From Ancylobacter rudongensis (GTDB lineage Bacteria > Pseudomonadota > Alphaproteobacteria > Rhizobiales > Xanthobacteraceae): a stretch of 64,000 nucleotides of DNA. The translations under genes and the position numbers were made by a program. The stretch lies in assembly GCF_900100155.1 (NCBI RefSeq), contig NZ_FMTP01000001.1, forward strand, positions 434,001 to 498,000. Direction: 5' to 3'. Of this stretch, positions 46,889 through 60,533 are shown one piece after another. Every line of letters begins with the position of its first letter. Within the stretch, counting starts at the first letter, position 1. The notes under the pieces were generated by a model that ran no database searches, was not told where the DNA came from, and saw only the letters and a program-made list of their open reading frames with translations.

Positions 46889-46908
46889 AACAGCGTAATA
46901 ACGCTGTT
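46889..46908. promoter_or_regulatory. Perfect palindrome upstream of metY
   Basis: AACAGCGT-AATA-ACGCTGTT, a perfect 20-base dyad between the CoA-binding gene and metY, in an AT-rich pocket. It may be an operator for metY. Alternatively it is the hairpin of a weak terminator for the CoA-binding gene, since TAATTCTTTC follows on the minus strand. Confidence 0.5.
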
Positions 46909-46961
46909 GATATCGGCCGGACGGAGAGGCGCGAGGGCCGTCGCCGGAAACCGCCGCGCCC

Positions 46962-47402
46962 TCAGGCCGGCCGGGCGAGGCGCAGGCGGGGGATCTCGAT
47001 CGCCGGGCAGCGGTTCATGATGACCGCGATGCCGCCGGCCTCGGCCCGCGCCGCCGCCGCATCGTCGCGCACGCCGAGCTGGCCCCAGATGAGCTTGGGC
47101 CGGGGGGAGAGCGCCAGCGCTTCCCCGACCACGGATTGGAGATGTTCGGGGGCGCGGAACACGTCGACCATGTCGACCGGCTCGGGCACATCGGCGAGAT
47201 GGGCATAAGTCGGCAGGCCGGCAATGGCGCGCCCGGCCTGGCCGGGATTGATCGCGAACACCTTGTAGCCGCGCTGGGCAAGATAGAGCGCGACGCCATG
47301 GCTGGGGCGATCGGGCTTCGGGCTGGCGCCGACCACGGCAATGGTTCGCACTCCGGCGAGCCAGTCGGCGAGGAAGGCGTCGTCATAGGAATCGTGATTC
47401 AT
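46962..47402 (-). CDS. CoA-binding domain protein (YccU family)
   Basis: A 146-residue Rossmann-fold protein of the succinyl-CoA synthetase-like CoA-binding family. The nucleotide-binding loop is TIAVVGASPKPDRPSHGVAL, followed by GYKVFAINPGQAG and ending IMNRCPAIEIPRL, all typical of YccU-like proteins. These bind CoA in structures but have no assigned reaction. The start at 47402 (MNHDSYDD) was chosen as the family N-terminus. Upstream lies the rplM promoter region on the other strand. Confidence 0.9.
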   Translation of the reverse strand: MNHDSYDDAFLADWLAGVRTIAVVGASPKPDRPSHGVALYLAQRGYKVFAINPGQAGRAIAGLPTYAHLADVPEPVDMVDVFRAPEHLQSVVGEALALSPRPKLIWGQLGVRDDAAAARAEAGGIAVIMNRCPAIEIPRLRLARPA

Positions 47403-47533
47403 CGCAGGACCTGACAGCTGGAGGCGGGCGCGTCGTGCCATATGGGACCGCGTGGCGGGCGAGGCGAGCTTTTTCGCGCCGATGGTGCGGGCGGCAGGGG
47501 CGGCGGGAGGTCGAAATCAAGGGGTTAGCACGG

Positions 47534-47547
47534 GGTATTAAAATACC
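47534..47547. promoter_or_regulatory. Small AT-rich palindrome upstream of rplM
   Basis: GGTATT-AA-AATACC, a perfect dyad about 50 bases upstream of the rplM -35 element. A near-copy, GGTATCAAAATAC, is found at 59492-59504 upstream of hupB. Function unknown. Confidence 0.35.
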
Positions 47548-47595
47548 TAAATTGCAACCCGTTGATTACTAACATGAATTCGGCGTGTGGCGACA

Positions 47596-47624
47596 TTGAC
47601 GTTGCGCATGGGCTCGTCTAGAAA
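47596..47624 (+). promoter_or_regulatory. Sigma-70-type promoter of rplM-rpsI
   Basis: TTGACG (47596-47601), a 17-base spacer, and TAGAAA (47619-47624) match the housekeeping consensus of alphaproteobacteria. Transcription would start near 47631, about 46 bases before the rplM ATG. Confidence 0.7.
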
Positions 47625-47676
47625 CCCGCCACGAGAGAGGTGCGGGCATTCCGCGCCCTTGCATATGGATTTTCCC

Positions 47677-48138
47677 ATGAAGACGTTTTCGGCAAAACCC
47701 GCCGATATTCAGAAGAAATGGGTCGTGATCGACGCGTCCGGCCTTGTGGTCGGTCGTCTCGCGACCATCATCGCCACCCGCCTCAAGGGCAAGCACAAGC
47801 CGATCTACACCCCGCATGTCGATTGCGGCGACAACATCGTCGTCATCAATGCCGACAAGGTGGTGCTGACCGGCCGCAAGCGCGACGACAAGGTCTACTA
47901 CCACCACACCGGCTTCCCCGGCGGCATCAAGGAGCGGACGGCCAAGTTCATCCTCGAAGGTCGTTTCCCCGAGCGCGTGGTCGAGAAGGCCGTTGAGCGC
48001 ATGCTGGCGCGCGGCCCGCTCGGCCGCAAGCTGATGGGCAATCTGCGCGTCTACAAGGGTGCCACCCATCCGCATGAAGCCCAGCAGCCGGAGACGCTCG
48101 ACGTCGCCGCGCTCAACCGCAAGAATGTGGGGAACTGA
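47677..48138 (+). CDS. rplM: 50S ribosomal protein L13
   Basis: A 153-residue ribosomal protein that binds 23S rRNA early in large-subunit assembly. Clear L13 sequence: [57 protein letters not shown] and [20 protein letters not shown]. The start at 47677 (MKTFSAKP) is the conserved one; an upstream ATG at 47665 (MDFP) is less likely. It is co-transcribed with rpsI, two bases downstream, the universal L13-S9 pair. Confidence 0.98.
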   Translation: MKTFSAKPADIQKKWVVIDASGLVVGRLATIIATRLKGKHKPIYTPHVDCGDNIVVINADKVVLTGRKRDDKVYYHHTGFPGGIKERTAKFILEGRFPERVVEKAVERMLARGPLGRKLMGNLRVYKGATHPHEAQQPETLDVAALNRKNVGN

Positions 48139-48140
48139 TC

Positions 48141-48617
48141 ATGGCTGAGCTCATCCAGTCGCTCGACGGGCTCGAAGCCCTCAAGTCCCAGGCCCCCGAG
48201 GCCCCCAAGCATGTCCAGAAGCTGGACCGCCAGGGCCGCGCCTACGCCACCGGCAAGCGCAAGAACGCGGTCGCCCGCGTCTGGGTCCGCCCCGGCACCG
48301 GCAAGATCCTGGTCAATGAGCGCGAGATCGAGGTGTATTTCGCCCGTCCGGTGCTGCGCCTCATCATCCAGCAGCCCTTCACCACGGCGGCCCGTACCGG
48401 CCAGTATGACGTGGTGTGCACCGTTTCCGGCGGCGGCCTCTCCGGCCAGGCCGGCGCGCTGCGCCACGGCATTTCGCGCGCGCTCACCTATTACGAGCCC
48501 GAGCTGCGCGGCCCGCTGAAGAAGGGCGGCTTCCTGACCCGCGATTCGCGCGTCGTCGAGCGTAAGAAGTACGGCAAGGCCAAGGCCCGCCGCAGCTTCC
48601 AGTTCTCGAAGCGCTGA
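48141..48617 (+). CDS. rpsI: 30S ribosomal protein S9
   Basis: A 158-residue ribosomal protein whose C-terminal tail reaches the P-site tRNA. The N-terminal 30 residues are an alphaproteobacterial extension ([20 protein letters not shown]). The core shows [20 protein letters not shown], and the end is [11 protein letters not shown] with the invariant basic C-terminus. It starts two bases after the rplM stop and is followed by a strong terminator. Confidence 0.98.
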   Translation: MAELIQSLDGLEALKSQAPEAPKHVQKLDRQGRAYATGKRKNAVARVWVRPGTGKILVNEREIEVYFARPVLRLIIQQPFTTAARTGQYDVVCTVSGGGLSGQAGALRHGISRALTYYEPELRGPLKKGGFLTRDSRVVERKKYGKAKARRSFQFSKR

Positions 48618-48637
48618 TCGGCTTCTCTGCCAATACG

Positions 48638-48667
48638 AAAGGGCGGGTCCTTGGACCCGCCCTTTTT
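48638..48667 (+). terminator. Intrinsic terminator of rplM-rpsI
   Basis: AAAGGGCGGGTCC-TT-GGACCCGCCCTTTTT: an 11-bp perfect stem with a tight loop, followed by a T-run and TGTTT. Confidence 0.95.
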
Positions 48668-48701
48668 GTTTGCCGGCATGGCAGTGACATGCCGGTCAGA
48701 C

Positions 48702-48730
48702 AAAAAAGGGGCGCCTCGCGGCGCCCCTTT
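48702..48730 (-). terminator. Intrinsic terminator of glnA
   Basis: On the minus strand AAAGGGGCGCC-GCGA-GGCGCCCCTTTTTT, a 10-bp stem with a T-run, 24 bases after the glnA stop. Confidence 0.9.
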
Positions 48731-48753
48731 CCGTTGGTCGGCCGGCGTGCCGG

Positions 48754-50163
48754 TCAGACCGAATAGTACATCTCGAACTCGACCGGGTGCGGGGTCATTT
48801 CGTAGCGCATGACCTCGACCATCTTCAGCTCGATATAGGCGTTGATGAAGTCGTCCTCGAACACGCCGCCCTTCTTGAGGAAGTCGCGGTCCTTGTCGAG
48901 CGAGGACAGCGCCTCGCGCAGCGAGCCGCAGACGGTCGGGATCTTCTTCAGCTCCTTCGGCGGCAGATCGTATAGGTCCTTGTCCATCGCCGGACCGGGA
49001 TCGATCTTGTTCAGAATGCCGTCCATACCGGCCATGAGCAGCGCGGCGAAGGCGAGGTAGGGGTTCGCGCCGGGGTCCGGGAAGCGGGTCTCGACGCGCT
49101 TGGCCTTCGGCGAGGTGGTGTAGGGAATGCGGCAGGAGGCCGAGCGGTTGCGCGCGGAATAGGCGAGCAGAACCGGGGCCTCATAGCCGGGGACCAGCCG
49201 CTTGTAGGAGTTGGTCAGCGGGTTGGTGAAGGCGTTCAGCGCCTTGGCGTGCTTGATGATGCCGCCGATGTACCACAGGCATTCCTGGCTGAGGTCGGCA
49301 TATTTGTTGCCGGCGAACAGCGGCTTGCCGTCCTTCCAGATCGACTGGTGCACATGCATGCCCGAGCCGTTGTCGCCGAAGATCGGCTTCGGCATGAAGG
49401 TGGCCGTCTTGCCATAGACGTTGGCGACCTGGTGGATGCAGTACTTGTAGATCTGCAGCTGGTCGGCCATCGTCACCAGCGTGTCGAACTTCAGTCCCAG
49501 CTCATGCTGGGCGGAAGCGACCTCGTGATGGTGCTTCTCGACCTTGGCGCCCATGCGGGCCATGGCGGCAAGCATCTCGCCGCGCAGGTCCTGGCAGCTG
49601 TCGACCGGCGGCACCGGGAAATAGCCGCCCTTGGTGCGCACGCGGTGGCCGAGATTGCCGCCCTCATATTCGGTGCCGCCATTGGTGGGCAGTTCGACCG
49701 AATCGAGCTTGAAGCCGGTGTTGTAGGGATCGGCGGTGAAGCGCACATCGTCGAAGATGAAGAACTCGGCTTCCGGCCCGATATAGATGGTGTCGCCGAT
49801 GCCGGTGGACTTCAGATAGGCCTCGGCCTTCTTCGCCATGCCGCGCGGGTCGCGGCCATAGGGCTCGCCCGTGGTCGGCTCCAGCACGTCGCAGACCACG
49901 ACCATGGTGGTCTCGGCGAAAAACGGGTCGATGGTGACGGAATCGAGATCGGGCTGCAGGTGCATGTCCGATTCGTTGATGGCCTTCCAGCCCGCAATGG
50001 AGGAACCATCGAATGCCTGACCTTCGGCGAAGAAATCTTCGTCGACCATCGAGATGTCGAAGGTCACATGCTGCCACTTGCCGCGGGGATCGGTGAAGCG
50101 CAGGTCGACGTATTTGACGTCGTTGTCCTTTATTAGCTTCAGTACATCCTTGGCCGTCGTCAT
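48754..50163 (-). CDS. glnA: Glutamine synthetase type I
   Basis: A 469-residue dodecameric enzyme making glutamine from glutamate, ammonia and ATP. Signatures: [57 protein letters not shown] and NRSASCRIP. The adenylylation site is Y398 in [11 protein letters not shown], so it is of the GlnE-regulated type. It is downstream of glnB (132 bases), forming the usual glnBA unit; nitrogen control through the sigma-54 promoter upstream of glnB is likely. It has its own terminator. Confidence 0.98.
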   Translation of the reverse strand: MTTAKDVLKLIKDNDVKYVDLRFTDPRGKWQHVTFDISMVDEDFFAEGQAFDGSSIAGWKAINESDMHLQPDLDSVTIDPFFAETTMVVVCDVLEPTTGEPYGRDPRGMAKKAEAYLKSTGIGDTIYIGPEAEFFIFDDVRFTADPYNTGFKLDSVELPTNGGTEYEGGNLGHRVRTKGGYFPVPPVDSCQDLRGEMLAAMARMGAKVEKHHHEVASAQHELGLKFDTLVTMADQLQIYKYCIHQVANVYGKTATFMPKPIFGDNGSGMHVHQSIWKDGKPLFAGNKYADLSQECLWYIGGIIKHAKALNAFTNPLTNSYKRLVPGYEAPVLLAYSARNRSASCRIPYTTSPKAKRVETRFPDPGANPYLAFAALLMAGMDGILNKIDPGPAMDKDLYDLPPKELKKIPTVCGSLREALSSLDKDRDFLKKGGVFEDDFINAYIELKMVEVMRYEMTPHPVEFEMYYSV

Positions 50164-50295
50164 ATTGTTCGTACCTCTTCTGATACTGCCGTCTTTTGAG
50201 GGGCAGCTGGTCCCAAGCGGATGGTCAACGACGATACGCGCCGCACCCTATCAGGATGCGGCGCGCTCATATGCGCGACCATACTACGCTGGCTC

Positions 50296-50986
<691 letters not shown>

Positions 50987-52474
50987 ATGGAGCTTCTCAC
51001 TCCCACCGAAATGGCGCGCGCCGACGCCTTCACCATCGCCGGCGGCGTGCCCGGCGCCCTGCTCATGGAAAGGGCGGGAGAAGCGGTCGCCCGCCGCGCG
51101 GCGCGGGTGACGCTGGCGGGCGGGCGGGTGCTGGTGCTGTGCGGGCCCGGCAATAATGGCGGCGACGGATTCGTCGCGGCGCGCCTTTTGGCCGCGGTCG
51201 GCTACCGGGTGCGCCTCGCCTTGCTCGGGGAGCGCGCCGCCCTGCGTGGCGATGCCGCGCTCATGGCGGCGCAGTGGACGGGGCCGGTCGAGCCGGGCGA
51301 GGGCGTGGCGCTGGAGGGGGTCGATCTCGTCATCGACGCGCTGTTCGGCGCCGGGCTGGCGCGCGATCTCGACGGCGTCGCACGGGAACTGGTGGAGCGG
51401 GTGAACGCCGCCGGCGTGCCGGTGCTGGCGGTCGACTTGCCTTCCGGGATCGACGGCGCCACCGGCGCGGTGCGCGGGGCGGCAATCCAGGCGCGCTGGA
51501 GCGTCACCTTCTTCCGGCCCAAGCCCGGCCATGTGCTGCTGCCGGGCCGCCTGCATGCGGGCGAACTGACCGTGGCCGATATCGGCATCCTGCAGGAAGC
51601 GCTTGATGTGATCGCTCCCCGCGCCTTCGAGAACGTGCCTTACCTGTGGGCGGGTCATTTTCCGGTGCCGGCGCCGCAGGGGCACAAATATGCGCGCGGC
51701 CACCTCGTCGCCGTTTCCGGCCCGGCGCAGGCGACCGGGGCGACGCGGCTTGCCGCCCGCGCCGCGCTGCGGGCCGGGGCGGGGCTGGTGACGGTGGCGT
51801 GCCCGGCCGAGGCGCTGGCGATCCACGCGGCCAATCTCTCCGCCGTCATGGTGCGGCCGGTGGAGGATGCCGCCGGGCTGGCGCATCTGCTGGCCGATCC
51901 CAGGTTGACGACCGTGGTGCTCGGCCCCGGCCTCGGCGTCGGGCCGGGCGCGCGTGAGCGACTGGCGGCCTGTCGCGACCGCCGGCTGGTGATCGACGCC
52001 GACCTCATCACCTCCTTCACCGGCGCGGCGGATGCGCTGGCGCAGGCGCTGGAAGCCGCGCCGGCGGCGGTCGCCACCCCGCATGAGGGCGAGTTCGCCC
52101 GGCTGTTCGAGTGCTGCCCGGACGTGCTGGAGGCGCCCTCGCGGCTGGAGCGGGCGCGCGCCGGGGCGGTGCGGCTCGGGGCGACGCTGCTGCTCAAGGG
52201 TCCCGACACGGTGGTGGCGAGCCCGGACGGGCGCGCCTCGATCGCCGCGAATGCGCCCCCCTTTCTCGCGACGGCGGGGGCGGGCGACGTGCTGGCGGGA
52301 ATCGTCGGCGGACTGCTGGCGCAGGGCATGCCGCCCTTCGAGGCGGCCAGTGCCGCTGTCTGGCTGCATGGCGAGGCGGCGCGCGAGGCCGGGCCGGGGC
52401 TGGTGGCCGACGATCTGATCGAGGCGCTGCGCCCGGTCTATCGCCGGCTGTTCGGCTTTCTCGGGGCTGTGTAG
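50987..52474 (+). CDS. nnr: Bifunctional NAD(P)HX epimerase / ADP-dependent NAD(P)HX dehydratase
   Basis: A 495-residue repair enzyme that restores damaged hydrated NADH and NADPH. The N-terminal epimerase domain (about 1-215) shows LCGPGNNGGDGFVAARLL (GPGNNGGDGF at 53-62) and VDLPSGIDGATG. The C-terminal ribokinase-like dehydratase domain (about 225-495) shows HKYARGHLVAVSG, TPHEGEFARLF, LLKGPDTVVASPDGR and the catalytic D434 in TAGAGDVLAGIVGG. The start at 50987 follows CAAGG; a GTG at 50969 is an alternative. It is divergent from glnB. Confidence 0.95.
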   Translation: MELLTPTEMARADAFTIAGGVPGALLMERAGEAVARRAARVTLAGGRVLVLCGPGNNGGDGFVAARLLAAVGYRVRLALLGERAALRGDAALMAAQWTGPVEPGEGVALEGVDLVIDALFGAGLARDLDGVARELVERVNAAGVPVLAVDLPSGIDGATGAVRGAAIQARWSVTFFRPKPGHVLLPGRLHAGELTVADIGILQEALDVIAPRAFENVPYLWAGHFPVPAPQGHKYARGHLVAVSGPAQATGATRLAARAALRAGAGLVTVACPAEALAIHAANLSAVMVRPVEDAAGLAHLLADPRLTTVVLGPGLGVGPGARERLAACRDRRLVIDADLITSFTGAADALAQALEAAPAAVATPHEGEFARLFECCPDVLEAPSRLERARAGAVRLGATLLLKGPDTVVASPDGRASIAANAPPFLATAGAGDVLAGIVGGLLAQGMPPFEAASAAVWLHGEAAREAGPGLVADDLIEALRPVYRRLFGFLGAV

Positions 52475-52620
52475 CGGCGGGCGAGGGCGCGCATTTTGCG
52501 CTGGCGCAGCGTCATGACCGTGTTATAAGCCCGCACCCGGCTGGCGGTACCTTCTCGGGTGCGCGCCCATGCGCCCATGCGCGTCCTTCCCGGACGATGC
52601 GGCGGGCGACAGGTGCAACC

Positions 52621-52705
52621 GCGGGCGTGGCGGAACTGGTAGACGCGCTGGATTTAGGTTCCAGTGGCGAGAGTCGTGGGGGTTCGAGTCCCTCCGCCCG
52701 CACCA
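52621..52705 (+). tRNA. tRNA-Leu (anticodon TAG)
   Basis: An 85-nt class II tRNA with encoded CCA. Acceptor GCGGGCG pairs with CGCCCGC. Anticodon stem CTGGA/TCCAG holds loop TTTAGGT, giving TAG. A variable arm (TGGCGAGAGTCGT region) is present, and the T arm is GGGGG-TTCGAGT-CCCTC. It reads CUA leucine codons. Confidence 0.97.
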
Positions 52706-52835
52706 GCGCCTGCCCTTGTCCGGTGCCGCCCTCCGACCCATTTGCACCGAGCGGGGCCGACGTCGTTCACGCGGCCTCGCACACAGACATTCGAGAGCTC
52801 GCGCAAGCGGCAAACAAGACGAAGGCCGATTGAAA

Positions 52836-54191
52836 ATGCAGGTCACCGAACTCCTCGCCGAAGGTCTCAAGCGCGAATATCGCGTGGTGCTGCCGGCCGC
52901 CGAACTTGACGCCAAGGCCAATGCGCGCCTCAGCGAGCTCAAGGACAAGGTCCGCCTCAACGGCTTCCGCCCCGGCAAGGTGCCGGTCGCCCATCTCAAG
53001 CGCATGTACGGCAAGTCCGTGCTGGCCGAGGTGATCGACCAGGCGGTGAACGAGGCTAACACCAAGATCATCGAGGATAACGGCTTCAAGCTGGCCATGC
53101 AGCCGAAGGTCGAGCTGCCGCAGGACGAGGCGGCGGTCAACGAGGTGATCGAGGGCAAGGCCGACCTGTCCTTCACCGTGAACCTCGAAGTGCTGCCGGC
53201 GATCACGCTCGGCGACTTCAAGGGCATCACCCTCGACAAGCCGGTGCTGGCCGTGTCCGACGAGGAGGTCGAAGAGACCGTCAAGCGGATCGCCGAGGCC
53301 AACCGCCCCTACGCCGCCAAGCCGGACGGCACCGCCGAGAACGGCGACCGCGTCACCCTGTCCTTCGTCGGCTCGATCGACGGCGAAGTGTTCGAGGGCG
53401 GCTCGGGCGAGGACGTTCCGCTGGTGCTCGGCTCCAACAGCTTCATCCCCGGCTTCGAGGAGCAGCTCGTCGGCATCAAGGAAGACGAGACCCGCACCGT
53501 CAACGTGACCTTCCCCGAGGCCTACCAGGCGGCGCATCTGGCCGGCAAGGCGGCCGCGTTCGAGGTGACGGCGAAGATGATCGAGTCCCCGACCGAGATG
53601 GAGATCGGCGACGAGTTCGCCAAGACGCTCGGCATGGACAGCCTTGAGGCGCTCAAGGAGCAGGTGAAGAGCCGCATCGCCCAGGAGCACAACGCGCAGA
53701 GCCGCAACAAGGCCAAGCGCCGCCTGCTCGACGCGCTCGACGGGCTGCACCAGTTCGACGTGCCGCCGACGCTGGCCCAGCAGGAATTCGACGGCATCTG
53801 GGGCTCGGTCACCGCCGAGATGGAAAACCAGAAGAAGACCTTCGCCGACGAGGACACCACCGAGGAAGCCGCCCGCGCCGACTACCAGAAGATCGCCGAG
53901 CGCCGCGTGCGCCTCGGGCTGGTGCTTGCGGAAATCGGTGAGAAGAACAACATTCAGGTGACGGACGACGAAGTGACCCGCGCCGTCGTCGAGCGTGCCC
54001 GTCAGTTCCCCGGGCAGGAGCAGCAGGTGTGGGAGTTCTACCGCAAGAACGCCCAGGCGCTGGCCAGCCTGCGCGCGCCGATCTTCGAGGAGAAGGTGGT
54101 CGACTATCTGCTCGAACTCGCCACGGTCAATGAAGTCCCCGTCTCGCGCGAGGAACTCTACGCCGAGGACGAGGACGAAAAGGCGGCCTGA
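52836..54191 (+). CDS. tig: Trigger factor
   Basis: A 451-residue ribosome-associated chaperone and peptidyl-prolyl isomerase. The N-terminal ribosome-binding domain (about 1-115) contains the signature [17 protein letters not shown]. An FKBP-like domain (about 165-250) includes [20 protein letters not shown] and [18 protein letters not shown]. The rest is the helical chaperone domain. The acidic tail AEDEDEKAA is usual. The start at 52836 gives the typical [16 protein letters not shown]-terminus. It heads the run tig-clpP-clpX-lon. Confidence 0.97.
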   Translation: MQVTELLAEGLKREYRVVLPAAELDAKANARLSELKDKVRLNGFRPGKVPVAHLKRMYGKSVLAEVIDQAVNEANTKIIEDNGFKLAMQPKVELPQDEAAVNEVIEGKADLSFTVNLEVLPAITLGDFKGITLDKPVLAVSDEEVEETVKRIAEANRPYAAKPDGTAENGDRVTLSFVGSIDGEVFEGGSGEDVPLVLGSNSFIPGFEEQLVGIKEDETRTVNVTFPEAYQAAHLAGKAAAFEVTAKMIESPTEMEIGDEFAKTLGMDSLEALKEQVKSRIAQEHNAQSRNKAKRRLLDALDGLHQFDVPPTLAQQEFDGIWGSVTAEMENQKKTFADEDTTEEAARADYQKIAERRVRLGLVLAEIGEKNNIQVTDDEVTRAVVERARQFPGQEQQVWEFYRKNAQALASLRAPIFEEKVVDYLLELATVNEVPVSREELYAEDEDEKAA

Positions 54192-54343
54192 GGCCGACGG
54201 AACTCGCGGAGTCGTGCGCCACGCGCGGCTCCCCTGTCCGCCACTTCATCGCCGGCGGGCTGGTAGGGACGCGCTTTCCCTTTATTGTAGGGTGGTTGGA
54301 TTCGCGGGCGGCGCTGGCGCGCCGTGCCGCCGAGGATCGAAAT

Positions 54344-54976
54344 ATGCGTGACCCGATTGATACCTTGAACAACTACCTGGTCCCGATGGTGGTCGAGCAG
54401 ACCAACCGGGGCGAGCGTTCCTACGACATTTATTCCCGGCTCCTGAAGGAGCGCATCATCTTCCTGACCGGCCCGGTCGAGGACGGCATGGCGACCCTCA
54501 TGGTCGCCCAGCTGCTGTTCCTCGAAGCGGAGAATCCGAAGAAGGAAATCTCGATGTACATCAACTCCCCGGGCGGGGTGGTGACATCGGGGCTGGCGAT
54601 CTACGACACGATGCAGTTCATCAAGCCGGCGGTGTCGACGCTGTGCATCGGCCAGGCGGCCTCGATGGGCTCGCTGCTGCTGACCGCCGGCGAGAAGGAC
54701 ATGCGCTTCGCCCTGCCGAATGCGCGAATCATGGTGCACCAGCCCTCGGGCGGCTTCCAGGGCCAGGTGACGGACATCATGCTGCACGCCAAAGAGATCA
54801 TGAGCCTCAAGCAGCGGCTCAACGAGATCTACGTCAAGCACACGGGCCAGGACATCAAGGCGGTGGAGGACGCGCTGGAGCGCGACAACTTCATGACCGC
54901 CGAGGTCGCCAAGTCCTTTGGCCTTATCGACAAAGTGATCGACAAGCGTCCCGAGGAGGCTCCGGCGAAGCCCTGA
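54344..54976 (+). CDS. clpP: ATP-dependent Clp protease proteolytic subunit
   Basis: A 210-residue serine protease that forms the 14-mer chamber used by ClpX and ClpA. The catalytic triad is S107 ([11 protein letters not shown]), H132 (MVHQPSGG) and D181 (ERDNFM). Other signatures are [20 protein letters not shown] and [14 protein letters not shown]. The ATG at 54344 is preceded by GAGGATCG. In alphaproteobacteria, ClpXP degrades CtrA and other cell-cycle proteins. clpX follows after 377 bases. Confidence 0.98.
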   Translation: MRDPIDTLNNYLVPMVVEQTNRGERSYDIYSRLLKERIIFLTGPVEDGMATLMVAQLLFLEAENPKKEISMYINSPGGVVTSGLAIYDTMQFIKPAVSTLCIGQAASMGSLLLTAGEKDMRFALPNARIMVHQPSGGFQGQVTDIMLHAKEIMSLKQRLNEIYVKHTGQDIKAVEDALERDNFMTAEVAKSFGLIDKVIDKRPEEAPAKP

Positions 54977-55353
54977 TGAGGGTTTGCGCCGTGTTTCCGA
55001 AGCCGGTTCGGCTTCCTATATTGAGATCGAAGCCCGCGCCGAAATGAAGCGCGGGCTTGCATGCTTCGCGGTATCGCGCTTGCATGACTGCAGAATGAAG
55101 TGTCGCCCGGAGGTGTGACGGGGGTACGACGGGGCCAGCGCCCCATCCGCGAAGTCGGGGATGGTTCGATTGCCCGCTTGATCGTGTCGCGGCTAGCGTG
55201 CTTGGCTGTGACACCGAACAAGGACCCTTAAGTCGCTTCCTTTTGACGGCGTTTTCGAGCCGTCGCGTTTCTCCCCCCTTGGAGGCCCGCGGCGGCCGCG
55301 GGACTGGGGCGGTTCCGGGCAATGCCTGGACTGCCGAGCGGACGGAGAGACGC
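54977..55353 (+). other. clpP-clpX intergenic region with hairpin
   Basis: About 375 bases. A perfect 10-bp stem (AAGCCCGCGC at 55030-55039 with GCGCGGGCTT at 55049-55058, 9-base loop) may end or attenuate the clpP transcript, but no T-run follows. The remainder should contain the clpX promoter; I could not fix it. No gene is supported. Confidence 0.5.
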
Positions 55354-56625
<1,272 letters not shown>

Positions 56626-56683
56626 GGAACCGGCGGTGGGCAGGGCCGGGCCGCCACGCCCGGCCAGCGACGCGGCCCGCTCC

Positions 56684-56712
56684 CTTGACGGGGGGCGGGG
56701 GCATCGCCATCT
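56684..56712 (+). promoter_or_regulatory. Heat-shock (sigma-32-like) promoter of lon
   Basis: CTTGACG (56684-56690), a 14-base spacer, and CGCCATCT (56705-56712) resemble the RpoH consensus CTTGAAA-N14-CCCCATNT (5 of 7 and 6-7 of 8). It lies between clpX and lon; the transcript would have a leader of about 160 bases. Confidence 0.55.
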
Positions 56713-56877
56713 GAGCCTCAACCCCCGGTCCTCGACCGCATCGACGTGCCCAGCGCGCCTGACGCAGCCCCCGCACAGAGATCAACGTTCGCGTTCCGGC
56801 CGCATTGCGGCACGGTGCCGCCTGACGACGCCTGTCGTCGGGACACGTCGCCTGCCGCCAACAGAAAGGAAAGAGCC

Positions 56878-59316
<2,439 letters not shown>

Positions 59317-59341
59317 GGGGCGCGCGAGAGGTGAAACAGAA

Positions 59342-59372
59342 GCGGCGGTGCCCGGCGGGCGCCGCCGTTTTT
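59342..59372 (+). terminator. Intrinsic terminator of lon
   Basis: GCGGCGGTGCCC...GGGCGCCGCCG followed by TTTTT: a GC-rich stem with a T-run just after the lon stop codon. Confidence 0.85.
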
Positions 59373-59491
59373 GCATGTGCCGGCCGTTGCGGCGCGGCGC
59401 CGCCGCGCCTCGCCCGCCGCACCGGCCGAGGCGGGCGCCGAACAGGTGGTTTCCGCCTAAATTGCGGGCGTGCCGCATTGTCACAACAAGC

Positions 59492-59504
59492 GGTATCAAA
59501 ATAC
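59492..59504. promoter_or_regulatory. AT-rich motif upstream of hupB shared with rplM
   Basis: GGTATCAAAATAC differs at one base from the 13-base sequence at 47534-47546 upstream of rplM and lies at a similar distance from the start codon (about 155 versus 143 bases). This may be chance. Confidence 0.25.
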
Positions 59505-59647
59505 ATGCGATCCGCCTCAAGTCGTGTATTTGTGCGGGTTTCTAGCCGGGGGCGCTTGCAATCGCCGCATTTTGGGGAAAGTGTGCCCGCCCGTCGTCGG
59601 TGCATGCGATCGACGATTCTTGTGCAATCAAGGGAAGGACCGGTCAA

Positions 59648-59926
59648 ATGACCACGAAGAACGAACTCGTCGCCGCCGTGGCCGAGCAGGCCAAGCTGAC
59701 GAAGGCCGCTGCTGCGGCTGCGGTCGACGCGACCTTCGACGCTATTGCCGCCTCGCTGAAGGCCGGCGAAGAAGTCAAGCTGATCGGCTTCGGCAGCTTC
59801 TCCGTCGTGACCCGCGCCGCGCGCGAGGGCCGCAACCCGCGCACCGGCAACCCGGTCAAGATCGAGGCCTCCAAGGCCCCGAAGTTCACGCCCGGCAAGG
59901 GCCTGAAGGAAACCGTCAACGGTTGA
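59648..59926 (+). CDS. hupB: HU family DNA-binding protein
   Basis: A 92-residue histone-like protein that bends and compacts DNA. It has the HU N-terminal helices (MTTKNELVAAVAEQAKLT), the hydrophobic GFGSFSVVTRAAREGRNP core, the arm RNPRTGNPVKI with the intercalating proline, and the C-terminal helix APKFTPGKGLKETVNG. Position directly after lon is conserved in many proteobacteria. The start at 59648 follows GGAAGGACCGGTCAA. Confidence 0.98.
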   Translation: MTTKNELVAAVAEQAKLTKAAAAAAVDATFDAIAASLKAGEEVKLIGFGSFSVVTRAAREGRNPRTGNPVKIEASKAPKFTPGKGLKETVNG

Positions 59927-60301
59927 TCTTCACCCTGGGGCCGCGCCCCCCGTGCCATCACGGTGCGGGGTGCGGCGCGGCGCCATCGGGGCAGGTTCGC
60001 CGGTAGCCTTACCGGCGGACCCTCGCCCTGGCCGGCCACCGCCTGTCCGGCACTCAAGACCTGGCCCATAGGCTTCCGCAGGCGCACACGCGCCGTCCCG
60101 GCCTATCGCGCGGCACCCGCGCCCCGCAGCTGGCGCAGCCGCACAGCGGCCGCAGCTGCCACGGCAGACGTCCTGCCCCGGGAAGCTGCCTCACAGGGGG
60201 CTCCTCACAAGAAGCTGCTGTCTCACAAGAAGCTCTTGTCTCACAAGAAGCTCTTGCCGCCTCCCGCCGTCGATGCTTAAACGCGGCGGCGAAGGCCGTT
60301 C
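59927..60301. other. Intergenic region between hupB and tRNA-Val
   Basis: About 375 bases, GC-rich, with no supported gene. A CCCCGTG...CACGGTGCGGGG hairpin near 59945-59970 could end hupB transcription but lacks a T-run. The right part holds an 18-base tandem repeat (60204-60257), listed separately. Confidence 0.5.
60204..60257. repeat. Three tandem 18-bp repeats
   Basis: Three head-to-tail copies of CTCACAAGAAGCTCTTGT (the first reads CTGCTGT at its end, the last ends in C), 45 bases upstream of tRNA-Val. A partial degenerate copy precedes them. Confidence 0.9.
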
Positions 60302-60377
60302 GGGCGGTTAGCTCAGTTGGTAGAGCATCTCGTTTACACCGAGAGGGTCGGCGGTTCGAGCCCGTCACCGCCCACCA
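60302..60377 (+). tRNA. tRNA-Val (anticodon TAC)
   Basis: A 76-nt cloverleaf with encoded CCA. Acceptor GGGCGGT pairs with ACCGCCC. Anticodon stem TCTCG/CGAGA holds loop TTTACAC, giving TAC. The T loop is TTCGAGC. It reads GUA and related valine codons. Confidence 0.97.
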
Positions 60378-60533
60378 TTTGCCTCTACGCCCCGCACGCC
60401 CGGCGTGCGCGCCGGTCCCCCATCGCGCGACAGCTTCACACAAGGCGACCATTCAATGGTGCGCCATACGTCCCGAATGAGACCGCCTGTGGCGGGATAT
60501 CGCCGGGCGTTCTGGCCAGCCCGTGGAGCTCCC

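Noticed and set aside
46773..46960. SAM-II riboswitch upstream of metY
   Set aside because: I compared the leader with the remembered SAM-II core and found neither the P1 sequence nor the pseudoknot pairing partner; only a simple palindrome is present.
60054..60452. Minus-strand frame with SCET-type peptide repeats over tRNA-Val
   Set aside because: The repeat peptide is just the 18-base DNA repeat read through; the frame overlaps a certain tRNA gene.
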